Counted from the stretch's first letter, positions 34,501-44,020 are shown. The stretch: DNA of 64,000 bases from Aradus depressus (GCA_963662175.1 OY759214.1:105052115-105116114); one strand, 5' to 3'. A program made the numbers and translations. The notes: a model not told the origin generated them from the letters alone.

Positions 34501-37500
34501 ATATATAGTGAAGTTTGACAAAGAAATTGTGTATTTTAATTATCTATTCCTTGTACTCATTTGATAAATCTCCTTTTTGGAAGTGCACAACTAGGCCATG
34601 CCTTAAAAAAATTGGGTTACGTGTTGGTACTTGGTTTGAAAACAGTAGAATCCCCTTCGTAACGGTTATCAGGTTTTTTTACTCTTGGGTCTATGAACTG
34701 ACATCTCTGTCTTGGTGTGAACGAGAACTGAACATGTCGGGTCCTACGGTTCCTTGTTGCTGTTCCTGACAGGAGCGCGAAAACCCTGATAGAACAAATT
34801 GAAAACCATGTGGAAACAGGCAGTGTCATAATGTCTGATTGCTGGAAGGCTTACAAAACAGAAGATCTTCAGGCTGCGGGTTTTCAACACTTCACGGTAA
34901 ACCATAAATATAATTTCTTGGACCCCCACACCGGAGCTAGTACACAACTACATAGTTGAGCGAATGTGGGGTTCGGCGAAATGGAGAAACAAGAGACATA
35001 GGGGTACTGCCCGACAACATCTCGATTCATACTTGTCCGAGTATATGCGGCGTTCAGCAGTGACAGTAGAGGGTAGTGACCCATTCCATGCACTACTCGT
35101 GACATCGCTGGATTCTGTGCTTCTTTTTGAGTTGTTGACGTTTTTTAAAATTTCGTAAGTTACCCGTATATGATGATGAATGATTTACATAAATATTTAC
35201 CCGTATATATATTTACTTAAATATAGTTTCATTAAAATTGAAAGTTTTCATTATTCTACAACCACTATCGATAAAATTGAGGTGTGGTCGAGCTAATTAA
35301 TAAGTACCGAATTAAGATTTCAAGAGAACTGTCCTCATATTTTTGTTAACGAAAGCTAATTGTTAATTTCAGATTCCGACGAACGCAATATCCTTGTCAA
35401 AGAAGAACGAATGGTCAATATTAAAAAAGACCCGGAGCTGCTGATAGAGGATGACTTTGGTAAGTCAATGGAACTATTCTCTTTTTTTATAATTCGATAA
35501 CACTGGAATAGATATCTGAACAAAACGCTTCAGGTTTTATATATATATATTATACATTCGTCTCCATTTATATTTATTAGTGACTGGGGCCAAGGGATGA
35601 GCACCGTTAGCAGATGTAGGTTCCGGCAATGATTATGTTATCATTGGTTTATTTGAATCATATGTTTTCTTCAACTATACTTGACAAATAACAATATTTT
35701 TGCGTGAAACTCAATTATCTCTTAAAAAATTTCTTTAATACCCCGGAAAAAGCTCGTCTGAGAAATTTAACGTCGAGCTATTTAGGGATTAGAACAAACG
35801 CAGTTTAGTTTCCATTCCGTCCGAGATTTTTTCTTATTGTCAGCTGTGAAAAAACCTATTCAAAAAATCATTCTTTAAACACAAGTGAAGCCAGGCCATG
35901 ATTATAAATGATAAAATATACAAGTTTTCTGAGATTTTCTCTTAGGAAGATGGACAAGTTCCTCTCTAACTGTATACATATGTATATATGAGCCGGTGAG
36001 AATGGTAGTGGTGTAAGTCATGTTTCCTTTATTTAGAGAAAATGAATGTTTCGTAAATTTGCCTATTAAAAATTAACTAAGGAAGATAAAAAGGGATATG
36101 GTTCAATTCTAGCCAACAATGCTTCAATGCTTAAAACAATAAGTTGTGCGTGCAAGTTTTAATGTTTTTTTATTAACTGGTTTCAACGGACTTAAATCCA
36201 TTACGTCACTTTTATTCTAAACCATAATAAAAAGCCTGTGAGAATGATAGTGGTGTAAGTCAAGTTTCATAATTTTGAGAAAATTAATGTTTTGTAAATT
36301 TTATTTTTGAGCATTACCAAGTGAGATAAAATGGAATATGTCTCAATTCCAACCACTAAAGCTTTAAAGTTTAATAAAATCAGTTGTCCCAGTTTTTAGA
36401 ATTTATTATTAACTAGTTTCGGGTGATCTAGTACGATAAACATTCAATTTAACCTTACTTTCTTTTCTCAATTTAAAAAATAAGTTTTGTTTTTGATTAC
36501 ATGTTATTTTGTTTATTTCTTTTCGTTTGTTTTTATAATAGTGTTTTGTGTTTTGTTTGTAACTATTATTTTCATTCGTTTTAAACTTTGTGTGTTGCTG
36601 GGAGTTCTTCATCCAGGACATGGATGCGGCAACTGTCAGCGAACCGAACATGCCAAGTACCTCTGAGATGGAGTGGCATCAGGTGCCAGTCAAAAGGAAA
36701 AACCCACCCCCATCAGATGATAATCATAAGGTGAAGGTACTGAAGGATCTTCAGGTGAGTACCAGCAACCCTTATAGTCCACTGGAGAACATGCCTTCTG
36801 AGGAGTGCAAACCACCTCCTATTTACCTGAAGACCAGTGTAAACTTTCGGGAGTTATGCCAACCGCTGAATGTCATCATAAAAGATAAATTTGAGTGCAA
36901 AACTACGGCAGGCTCCGTGATCGTTTACCTTGACACAGCGGAAGCATACCGAATGACGGTCACGCTGTTCCGAGAGAGGGGGTATGAGTTTCATACCTTT
37001 CAATTGGAGCAGGATAGGGCTTTCAGGGTGGTGATAAGACATTTACACCCTTCTGCGAGCCTCATTGAGATAAAGGAAGGATTGCGGGAGAAAGGTTTTT
37101 CTGTAAGGAACGTCACAAACGTTCTTCAAACGGGCACGAAGAAGGCTCTCCCTCTTTTCTTTGTAGATCTCGAGCCTGCAGAAAACAATAAAGAAATTTT
37201 TAACCTAGGCTCGTTGTTATATACAAGAATTAAAGTAGAAGAACCCAAGAAGAAACGGGACATTATACAGTGCAAGAGGTGCATGGTCTACGGGCATTCT
37301 CGGACCTACTGTAATAACATGGTGCGCTGTGTGCGGTGCGGCGAGCAGTCCATCCCCGGAGTGCGGGAGTCTTAAGGAGCCCACAACATGCGCGCTCTGT
37401 CAAGGCCAGCATCCTGCCAACTATAAGGGGTGCACTGTCTACCGGGATCTCAGAAGTCGGCGGAGCAACCCTGGCAGTCGACGTGCGGCCCCAGTACCAG

Positions 37501-40500
37501 CACCAGTGACCAATTCGGGGAGCCGGCTGGTCACCGCCCCGCCTCCTCAGGTAAATGGTCCTCGGGAGGCTGCCCGGCCAGCTATCCTGCCCCATTTCTC
37601 CACCAACACCATTTCTCCATACAACCCCCACTATCTTATGCACACGTCACCTCCCCACCCCCGCCTCCCCCCAAGAGGGTGCGAATGCAGCATCCCCGGG
37701 CTGACCCAGTACAGTCAGGGACCGAGCCAAACTTATTCCAAGGTATCAACGACCTTCTTTCATCCTTCATTTCTCAATTTCAAAACTTGGTCATCCCTCT
37801 ATTTTCCTTGCTCACTACGCTTATCCAAAAGTTAACCCTCTCACAGGCAGGTCCCTGATAGTGCTCCTATGGAATGCTAATGGTCTTGTTAGACATTCAG
37901 GTGAACTGACTTATGTACTTCGGGAGAGGTGAATTGACGTCGCTTTAATAACTGAAACTCACTTTACAGATTTGACCCGATTTCACATAGACGGATACAC
38001 GACTTACCGGACGGACCATCCAGACGGGACAGGCCATGCAGGAACGGCGGTGCTTGTCAGGAGAGGTTTGGTGCATCACTTTCTGCCTTCCTTCTGCGAG
38101 CCTCACCTTCAATCGACAGCGGTCGAAATCTGATCAGCTTCTCACAATTTCACACTTGCCTCAGTTTACTGTCCTCCACGCCACAACATTACTTCGCAAC
38201 ATTTCACCAACTAATTCGACACTCTGGGTAATGTTTTCATGGCCGGTGGAGACTACAATGCTAAGCACCTGGAGTGGGGATGTAGGGTCAACAACCCGCG
38301 CGGACAGACACTTAACTACGTTATGACAAATAGACGATACAGAGCTTTCACAACAACACTTCAGGAGGCGGCATGGAGCAGTAACACCTCCGCCCAACCT
38401 GTCCACATACACACACACAACGTACCACAGCACATTAGAAGACTGCTGGTTGAGAAACGCAGATGTCGTCGTCAGTGGCAAATATATAGATACCCATCCA
38501 TCAAAACACGACTCAATAGACTCACACACAAACTCAAAACAGCTATATCACAATACAAAGCAGAGACGTTTTCACTTTACACTGACACACTAGCCACTGA
38601 CGATGGATCTCTGTGGAGAGCAACCAGACGTCTACTGAACTTTCCTTCCTCCTCCTTTCCCATTCAAAACCCGGACGGAACATGGGCTAAGTCGGACGAG
38701 GAAAAAGCACAAGTATTTTCTCAACACTTAGCAGACACTTTTACACCCCATGACATTCATCATCCACTTCATAAACACATACACGACTTCCTCAACATAC
38801 CTCTACAACTGAGTTTACCGCCGAAACCCATCACTCCGTCTGAGGTGCAGCAGGCTATCCTTCAGCTTCCCAACAAGAAGAGCCCTGGTTATGATCTCAT
38901 TACTGCCAGAGTGTTGAAAAATCTTCCGCGCAAAGCTGTCATCTTTCTTACTTACATTTACAATTGCATCCTTCGCCTTTCCTACTTCCCAGTTCTTTGG
39001 AGTTTTTCTATCATTACTTTAGTTCCGAAACCAGATAAACCTAAACACATACTCTCTTCATACCGCCCCATAAGTCTTCTTCCCACTTCTTCTAAACTCT
39101 TTGAAAAAATTCTTCTTAGCCGCCTGTTACCTCTCTTCGAAGAACACGACCTTATTCCGAATCATCAGTTCGGATTCCGACAGAAACACTCAACACTTCA
39201 ACAATGTCACAGATTAGTTGATGAGATTTCCTCCGCTTTGGAAAGGAAGTGTTATTGCTCCGCAGCCCGACAGAAAATGAAACGGCGATTTTTACTACTC
39301 AAAAGACTACTAGACAAGCGATCTCAACTTCGCCTCGACCACAAACTGGGGGTCTACAAGACCGTTATCAGACCTATCTGGAAGTATGGCGTTCAGCTCT
39401 GGGGTTAAGCTAAGCCCTCACACAAAAAGAATTCAAGCCATTCAAAATAAAATCCTCCGAACAATCACCCAATGCCCTTACTACGTATCAAACATAACAT
39501 TACATCATGACCTGAACATACCATTCTTACACGAAGTTAGACAACACTTATACACAAATTTGCACAACAAGTTCACGTCACATCCGAATACACTGGTGGA
39601 AGCCATGTCGGTCCGGTCCTTGCCGGGCGGGCCTCCTCGGCGACTGAATCGTCGATGGCCGCGTGACCTCCTGCCTGAGGAGGCGGTGGTGTTGACCAGC
39701 CGTCTCATCAAGTGACTCAAGTGGTGTTTCTGTTTTTCTTTGTTGTGATTCTATTTCCTAGTTGTGATGTTTTTTCATAGTTGGAAATTATGTAATAAAG
39801 GTGGAAAAAAAAAAAAAAAAAAAAACTAGTTTCGGTGCGCTCAAAACACTTACACTACTCTCATTATACCCAAGGTATAACAATATAAATTTCTTTTGTA
39901 ATAAGCTTCAGACACTGTGATAACAGGGAATGGTAAGGCTTTTTGTAAATCTATGCTGCAAACATGAATTTAGCGAATTCTGCATCATTTCACATACAAC
40001 GCCTTACTAGATTTGCTTTTTGCAAATGTAATTCATCAGTCTCAAGCTGGCGTTTTTCTTGCGCATTTAATTCAAGAGTATTTTTTTTTTTCTTATACGC
40101 ATCGTATTTTTCGCATGTATCTTTTTTCGGTACATGAAAGTGCAAGATGATTTTTTTAATGAAAACAGATCTGTAAATGTGTTCTCTTCCTGGAACTCCT
40201 TCTTCTGTTCCACATTTTTCTGTGTACATAATATACATTTTTCTAATATTTAGTAATTCAGAGAGATACCTTCTGTTTTCATTATGTTGCCTAGTATACT
40301 GGCTTTGGTTTGATGGCAATGATTTTATATGTTGGCAAACCTGGGCCTGGTTCCCCTGGTTCCTCTTGATGGCTCTGCTCACTCGTCCATCGGAAACACA
40401 AAGTATTCAGAAAAAACATTTTACACTCGACCACGGACACTCCGTTATCTGCTTTAAAAAAAATACTTATTAGCACCACATCGTAGAACCTCTCCTTCTT

Positions 40501-43226
40501 TGCTTAATTTCATTTCTCTGAATTAACCCACAAATTTTCCCTTATAAAGTCTCCAATCCTCTTTCTCAACAGGAATCTGGTTTTGTTCAAATTGATAATG
40601 ATATTATGTTTTTGCTGGCGATAGGTAAAACTTTTAACTGAATTCACAATGTTAATTATTAGAGTAGTGATAAAAGAGCAAAAATTGTGTATAAACCCAA
40701 TTTTGAATTTTTTTGACTTACACCACTTTCATCCTCACCGGCTCATATAAATGTAAGTATCTTATATTGAATATAAATTTAATTTCTTTATATTTCCAGG
40801 TATGGAAGAATGCTCTGTCCATGTCAAAGAAGAACGGAAGGTCCATTTCAAAGAAGAACCGGCACTGCTGATCGAGGATGACTTCGGTAAGTCTGTTCTA
40901 CTCTAAGCTACACAATATGACTTTCTTCATATGACTTTCTTATTCTCTGTATTCTCGTGTTACTATTTTGTACGTGTTAATATTTTGACGCCATACAAAC
41001 GCCACAGAAACATTCTCTTCTCGAGTTAATCAGCTGATTATCTGAAACAAGTTACGACTGAAGTTACTGTTTGAAACCCTAATTACATTTTTACTATCCC
41101 AGGTGTGCTTAGTATAAGGGATAGTAAGATGTGGGACGAGATATTTCATTGAAATAAAAGACGTTGTCTTCCCACTGTTTATACCAGAACCGGTTTTCAA
41201 GGCAACAGCGTCATCATCCGTGGTACATCCCACCCAGTTGTCCTTTAACCGCTGTTCTGTATGGGTGGGATGTACCACAGATGATGACGCTGTTGCGTTG
41301 AAAACTGGTTCTGGTCTAAAATAAAACAGTGGGAAGACAACGTCTTTTATTTCTATAGTACAAGGGAAGTCATTTCGGTCAAAATTCAGTATCGAATGTT
41401 CACCGGAATTTCACGTTTTCTGTCCCTAAATCCAAAAATGAAGATAAAACATCATGTGTTTCTCTGCGTGCGTGTGTCTGTGAACTCGATAACTCCTGAC
41501 AGTATTAATATGCCGGTAATTTTTCTGATTCTGTTGAAGTTCAGGGTCCTTAAGGACTATTTACATTTAACGGTTCGTTCACCGCGGGTTCGGTCTGGAA
41601 GCGATCCAGACCGTGGCGCTCCGGGCGTGACCGCCTCATGTGAATAACCCAACAGTCAGCTAACGGTTAAAGATGGACGAGTGTGTCCAACAACATGAGA
41701 AACTACCTAATTTTTTTATGGAAATACATTGATTCCTCCCATAAAATAGATTTATGAAAATTACTGCAACAAAGTATTGAATTTTTTTTTTTCGAAAAAA
41801 TAACATCCTATTTTAGAATAAGTTACGTGCTGACCTTTTGTCTTGAGTCTGATATCAGGACATTTCTTTTTATTCAATTTTATATGAAGTAATTGGTATT
41901 ATTATTGTCGATCTGGCACAGATGGTGTGTTTTCAGTGCACTCTACTGGCCAATAGATAACTGGAGTGGCATTTTACCAATCTCTGTTTTCTGAGACTAT
42001 TAAATCGTTGAAGATATTTATTTCTTTGTTTTTTAGGTGATACTGTTGGCTTCAAGTGGATGGTGTGTTTTCACTGCGGTCATATGTCTGCAAGCCTCGA
42101 CAGACTTAGGAAACACATTGTTTGGCGGCATATAAGAGCCGTCCCTCCACAGCAGTACTTACGTTCTATTTCAAAAAATAATAGCTTTTTGATAACAAAT
42201 GTGGTAAAATCGTTCCAATGTTCATTCTGTACTTACAGTTGTAGAGTATCTTGCAATTTGAAGAGGCATATGTTGATACATACTGGAGAGAAACCTTTCC
42301 AATGTGAGATGTGCAGCTACTGTTGTAGACAAGCTATCTCTTTGAAGAGGCATATGTTGATACACACTGGAGAAAAACCGTTTCAATGTCAGTTGTGCAG
42401 CTACTGTTGTAGAGAATCTAACTCTTTGAAGAAGCATATGTTGATACATAATAGTGAGACACCATTCCAATGTAATGTGTGCAGCTACTGTTGTACACAA
42501 TCTTGCTCTTTGAAGAAGCATATGTTGATACACACTGGAGAGAAACCATTCCAATGTGAGTTGTGCAGCCACACTTGTAGAGCATCTAGCAATTTAAAGC
42601 AGCATATGTTGATACATACTGGAGAGAAACCTTTCCAATGTAAGATGTGCAGCTACTGTTGTACCCAGTCTATCTCTTTGAAGAAGCATATGTTGATACA
42701 CACTGGAGAGAAACCATTCGAATGTCAGTTGTGCAGCTACACCTTTAGAGCATCTAGTCATTTGAAGAGGCATTTGTTGATACATACGGGAGAGAAACCT
42801 TTCCAATGTAAGATGTGCAGCTACTGTTGTACACAATCTAGCTCTTTGAAGAAGCATATGTTGATACACACTGGAGAGAAACCATTCCAATGTGAGTTGT
42901 GCAACTACACTTGTAGAGCACCTAGCAATTTAAAGAAGCATTTGTTGATACATACGGGAGAGAAACCTTTCCAATGTAAGATGTGCAGCTACTGTTGTAC
43001 ACAATCTAGCTCTTTGAAGAAGCATATGTTGATACACACTGGAGAGAAACCATTCCAATGTGAGTTGTGCAACTACACTTGTAGAGCATCTAGCAATTTA
43101 AAGCAGCATATGTTGATACATACTGGAGAGAAACCATTCCAATGTGAGTTGTGCAACTACACTTGTAGAGCATCTAGCCATTTGAAGAGGCATTTGTTGA
43201 TACATACGGAAGAGAAACCCTTCTAA
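28451..43226 (+). CDS. ZNF-B: complete C2H2 zinc-finger gene (4 coding exons, 472 aa)
   Basis: Coding segments 28451-28505, 35373-35459, 40800-40886 and 42037-43226 add to 1419 nt, exactly 473 codons with the stop, and all junctions agree in phase 1. The protein has an acidic N-terminus of about 77 residues made of a leader plus two 29-residue cassettes, then the conserved divergent finger, a linker and 12 canonical fingers. A nuclear DNA-binding regulator is the expected role. The gene is paralogous to ZNF-A and lies in the same orientation. Its introns carry a CR1/L2-like LINE, a Merlin relic, and a TIR element with a nested Jockey-like LINE. The 3' end was shortened by a nonsense change at 43224. 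Confidence 0.83.
29196..30132 (+). pseudogene. LINE ORF1: PHD-like finger plus coiled coil, one frameshift
   Basis: The start MGKCSKCHTTVPRDGSG is followed by IECNWCSHIFHGQCSGL, and the last Cys pair (WSCPQC) comes after a run of A at 29328-29337, in another frame. The C4HC3 ligand set of a PHD-type finger is therefore complete but split by a one-base slip in the A run. From 29455 to 30132 the frame is open: a coiled coil (about 29455-29680) and a conserved C-terminal domain with RRNILEIRGIPV and LKREGKVKFVWGNGGKVLVR, as in LINE/FP25K-like ORF1 proteins. A sequencing error in the homopolymer is possible. Confidence 0.75.
30521..33328 (+). CDS. LINE ORF2: endonuclease and reverse transcriptase, intact
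   Basis: I take MTYNTLQ at 30521 as start; an in-frame ATG lies 90 nt upstream in a T-rich leader with no domain. An APE-type endonuclease comes first (CHVNAQSL, GISESWLKP, GGGVAIFV, SGDFNSDL, then SAHDLIQI). The RT has PKDFRPISLL, FDFSVAFDSVDH, GVPQGSSLSPLLF and the YADD box at about 32474-32485, followed by a thumb and a C-terminal RxP.SDLF...SLWNSLPP segment typical of CR1/L2-type elements. About 935 codons without a stop, so this copy could encode an active enzyme; expression is unknown. Confidence 0.92.
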   Translation: MTYNTLQCCHVNAQSLPAHHDEFSDFLHSNSFHIIGISESWLKPWIPSSSVSLPDHHLFRNDRLDRPGGGVAIFVHHSLKCRRLDSSSSPPSSSQVEFLFLEIRIDSTKLFYGVVYRPPKVPFDPTFESALLRLIPLYSCILISGDFNSDLMSPAAPNSKYLLDLCYSLNLFIVPYAPTHHTSTSHSWLDLHLADSQQKISSSAQQPVPFLSAHDLIQISYDIPSPHLTPRSLLLRNLKSLTFETLQEDLDAADWQAIFDLASIDEKMNTFNQILLKLLDKHAPLKMRQLRRPPAPWITPEIREIMKERDSVRRRFYRSKLDVDYSSFKVLRNRAQSLIRAAKFLLNLIAKAPNAMSRWAALRKLSLGSPKNPPSPSIFSPDTLNSFFVSRPILPLASPAEITSPQPFDSNNFFFSYIYPDTLLKIILNSSSNALGPDDIPLLFLKTSLPVILPVLLHIYNFSLQNSVFRSAWKEAFVLPLNKVPNPEAPKDFRPISLLYSTSKPLERIVHSQISDFLLTNKLLDPFQSGFRPGYGTQSALLKLTEDFRQAIDARQLTLLVLFDFSVAFDSVDHSILLSKLSSLPLSNNVLLWLQSYLADRSQSVKFPNSPASSSLPLHSGVPQGSSLSPLLFSLFLLDLPPHIQFCKYHLYADDPQIYLFFHPSSFPTAYSQISDDINSISSWAKQNKLLLNPHKTQAIILGNKKLLNNLTDPPLLTLDNTNINYSSRVKNLGIILDQSLSWKEHVSYISRKSFQSLAQFKRSRHSLSQNSRKLLVSSFVFPHFDYGCLVYNDLSKGLDIKLQRILSAHVRFVFDVPRDAHISPWYSELKWLKPSYRRNYLLGSFLFLMLKSKEPYYLYQMFQFQSSVHQRHTRSPPSDLFIPSHRSSAFHNSFLVQASSLWNSLPPPIRHSPSVASFKSSLFQFLFTKQSTPL
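33329..34008 (+). other. 3' UTR of the CR1/L2-like LINE
   Basis: T-rich, ending AATAATAAAATTTATTTTCATTTTCATTTC. Its last 250 bp match the reverse complement of 63748-64000 with many substitutions, showing at least two copies of different age. Confidence 0.75.
34190..35158 (+). pseudogene. Merlin (IS1016-like) transposase relic, interrupted
   Basis: Recognisable pieces in different frames: WEEAITFLQMKELLP (about 34215) and KQCVKGHEMNLY, an insertion at 34308-34549, then SPFWKCTTRPCLKKIGLRVG (34575-34640). Further on come TLIEQIENHVETGSVIMSDC (34785) with the catalytic Asp, WKAYKTEDLQAAGF, and ERMWGSAKWRNKRHRGT (34960) with the last catalytic region. This is the DDE domain of the IS1016/ISXO2 type used by eukaryotic Merlin elements. 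Several stops and frameshifts make it dead. Confidence 0.78.
34308..34549. mobile_element. 242-bp insertion containing a perfect 93-bp palindrome
   Basis: The insertion splits the Merlin relic and is flanked by an exact 12-bp duplication CTTGTACTCATT (34296-34307, 34550-34561). After 43 bp of single-copy sequence, arms 34351-34443 and 34457-34549 are perfect inverted repeats around a 13-nt loop TTTGTAAGTGACT. The arm contains GATAATGCC-ttaacac-GGC-GAAAC, similar to the hammerhead-like core in the other hairpins of this window. The variable-length TSD suggests target-primed insertion. Confidence 0.88.
35373..35459 (+). CDS. ZNF-B cassette exon 1, 87 bp, phase 1-1
   Basis: Acceptor TGTTAATTTCAG, donor GTAAGT. 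It reads (Y)SDERNILVKEERMVNIKKDP then ELLIEDDF. One clean psi-K-x-E (VKEE) is present; the second is NIKKD, degenerate. Same length, phase and layout as the ZNF-A cassettes; the upstream sequence (gaagccaggccatgatt near 35887 compared with gaagccagggcataatt near 1497) is also shared between the loci. Confidence 0.83.
36620..37545 (+). pseudogene. Jockey-type Gag (ORF1) with zinc knuckles, frameshifted
   Basis: The start MDAATVSEPNMPSTSEMEWH leads to a domain with VVIRHLHPSASLIEIKEGL and LPLFFVDLEP, typical of Jockey Gag, then the first knuckles CKRCMVYGHSRTYC and CVRCGE. The last knuckle (CALCQGQHPANYKGC, about 37397-37441) lies in the next frame, so a slip occurred near 37340-37360. The rest to about 37850 is Pro-rich in overlapping frames. 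Confidence 0.83.
37855..39715 (+). pseudogene. Jockey-type ORF2 with deleted endonuclease and RT segments
   Basis: The endonuclease start LLWNANGL (37862) has a stop at 37929. MAGGDYNAKHLEWGC (38239) carries the GDxN box, but the endonuclease breaks off at about 38345. From there to 39240 the RT N-terminal part is open (ILQLPNKKSPGYD, SSYRPISLL, HQFGFRQKHST). It then joins directly to the thumb (about 39270: LGVYKTVIRPIWKYGVQLWG); the palm with YADD is missing. A C-terminal piece (39420-39715) follows in another frame. Not functional. Confidence 0.85.
39990..40479 (-). pseudogene. Gene remnant inside the TIR element, family unknown
   Basis: A minus-strand frame with YLSELLNIRKMYIMYTEKC and HFHVPKKDTCEKYDAYKKK, preceded in another frame by ECKMFFLNTLCFRW. 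The pattern FHxPKKDxCxKY recalls proteins of unknown function that recur in arthropod genomes and are probably transposon-borne. No DDE motif is left, and a frameshift near 40300-40380 separates the parts. Confidence 0.5.
40800..40886 (+). CDS. ZNF-B cassette exon 2, 87 bp, phase 1-1
   Basis: Acceptor TTTATATTTCCAG, donor GTAAGT. It reads MEECSVHVKEERKVHFKEEP then ALLIEDDF and joins to GDTVGFKW in the finger exon. Both psi-K-x-E motifs are good (VKEE, FKEE). It lies 55 bp beyond the TIR element, which therefore inserted without harming the splice site. Confidence 0.84.
41151..41353. repeat. Palindromic hairpin repeat with hammerhead-like core, copy 2
   Basis: Arms 41151-41236 and 41262-41353 are imperfect inverted repeats around about 25 bp. 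The right arm reads CAGATGATGACGC-TGTT-GCGTTGAAAACTGG. It is the two-armed form of the single arm at 9945-10060. It lies in the last ZNF-B intron. Confidence 0.8.
41355..41560 (+). repeat. Repeat family R, partial copy
   Basis: Shares 'ccggaatttcacgttttctg' and 'gtgtctgtgaactcgataactcc' with the copies at 2371, 46076 and 63600. Non-coding. Confidence 0.65.
41925..42005 (+). repeat. Single diverged copy of the ZNF-A 73-bp unit
   Basis: CTCTACTGGCCAATAGATAACTGGAG, written here in parts as CTCTACTGGCC and AATAGATAACTGGAG, then GGCATTTTACC, corresponds to TTCTACTGGACAATAGACAACTGCAG and GGCATTTTGTC of the array at 7253. Same position, immediately before the finger exon. Confidence 0.85.
42037..43226 (+). 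CDS. ZNF-B terminal exon: 12 canonical C2H2 fingers plus one divergent finger
   Basis: Acceptor TTTGTTTTTTAG, then GT completing Gly and DTVGFKWMVCFHCG. The divergent first finger (CFHCG, RLRKHIVWRH, HIRAVP) is conserved with ZNF-A. Twelve fingers follow. From finger 5 on, types alternate: CKMCSYCCTQSSSLKKH and CELCNYTCRASSNLKQH form a two-finger unit repeated at near nucleotide identity (42805-42955 compared with 42955-43105). Finger 7 has Phe in place of the extra Cys. The frame ends at TAA 43224-43226 within EKPF, where the repeat pattern predicts CAA (Gln). Confidence 0.92.
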
Positions 43227-43368
43227 TGTATGATGTGCAACTATAATTGTAGACAATCTAGCCATTTGAAGAAGCATATGTTGATACATAAGGGATAGAA
43301 ACCATTCAAATGTGAGTTGTGCAGCTACAGTTCAAGACATTCCCATGGATTCACCGGTTTGTTCTAAT
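43227..43368 (+). pseudogene. Relic zinc fingers behind the ZNF-B stop
   Basis: Reading on in the same frame gives CMMCNYNCRQSSHLKKHMLI, then HKG with a second nonsense codon (TAG at 43296-43298 where GAG is expected), then KPFKCELCSYSSRHS and a stop. So one full and one partial finger follow the new end of the protein, both still similar to the array. Confidence 0.88.
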
Positions 43369-43445
43369 CATACTTAGTCCTAACTAAAGAGTAATTTTTA
43401 TTAGTATTATTAACTCCTCATTTTTTCGACTGTGGAGAAAATATA

Positions 43446-43451
43446 AATAAA
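43446..43451 (+). promoter_or_regulatory. Poly(A) signal of ZNF-B
   Basis: AATAAA in the context ATATAAATAAATAT, 220 bp after the stop, with the same surrounding bases as the signal behind ZNF-A. Confidence 0.6.
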
Positions 43452-43529
43452 TATATTTTCAATTTACGTATTTGTTAAAGATCACATTTATTTTTGAATA
43501 CCTGTTTTGTTCAGGAAATTTTCAACCTT

Positions 43530-44020
43530 TCTTGCCATTATCATCAGCGGTCATCCTCGGAACCATACCCAAACCGACTCAAGTGTTGCCCGGACGTTTG
43601 GAAAGTAAGCCCAGGTCGTTCGGCCGTCTGATGATTGTGACCATCGCTGCTGCCATTTATCTACTGTCCACTCTTGGACTATGTCCTTACAACGCTCTGG
43701 TCTGGACTGTCCGTGTAGTTCTTCCTCCAGGGCTAGTCGCAAAGGCTCGTCGGTGTCTGCTCTAAGTAGCACATTGCGTCTGCAGTGGTAGGAGGCGACG
43801 GCCCCGTCCAAGTCTGTCATTGGGCGGTGCTCCCGCCAGTAACTGCAGCGCTGCCATGGAGACAGTCTGATAGGCCTTTGTGACCCTTAACAGGGCTATT
43901 CTTTGTGCCTGGATGAAGATAACTCGCTGCCGTTTCGTGCGACGATGCCCATATTATAAGTTACGAGGGATTATCTCGAACCTGTGTACGGTTGAGTACA
44001 GCTGGCGGGAGCTGTTATAT
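43530..44020 (-). pseudogene. R1/I-group LINE C-terminal fragment
   Basis: Minus-strand pieces include ALLRVTKAYQTVSMAALQLL (about 43900), a basic segment around 43750, and VDKWQQRWSQSSDGRTTWAY (about 43650): the region after RT in R1-like elements. Frames change at least twice and stops occur. Confidence 0.65.

Larger units (their letters stand above)
36423..39823 (+). mobile_element. Jockey-like LINE, internally deleted, with TSD and poly-A
   Basis: A 3.4-kb insertion flanked by an exact 12-bp duplication AACTAGTTTCGG (36411-36422, 39824-39835) and ending in a 20-nt A tail. It has a Gag-like ORF1 and an endonuclease-RT ORF2 that lacks the central RT. A complete insertion of an already defective copy implies that it moved with help from another element. 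Confidence 0.9.
35985..40749. mobile_element. TIR DNA transposon of unassigned superfamily, with nested LINE
   Basis: The left end TGAGCCGGTGAGAATGGTAG (35989) is matched by the reverse complement of the right end, CTTTCATCCTCACCGGCTCA (to 40745). TIRs are about 34 bp and the flanking 4 bp are TATA on both sides. The left end is tandemly duplicated (about 35989-36225 and 36231-36410, each with agtggtgtaagtca). A minus-strand gene remnant lies at 39990-40480. A Jockey-like LINE inserted at 36423. A 4-bp TSD is compatible with Sola-like elements, among others; unverified. Confidence 0.72.
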
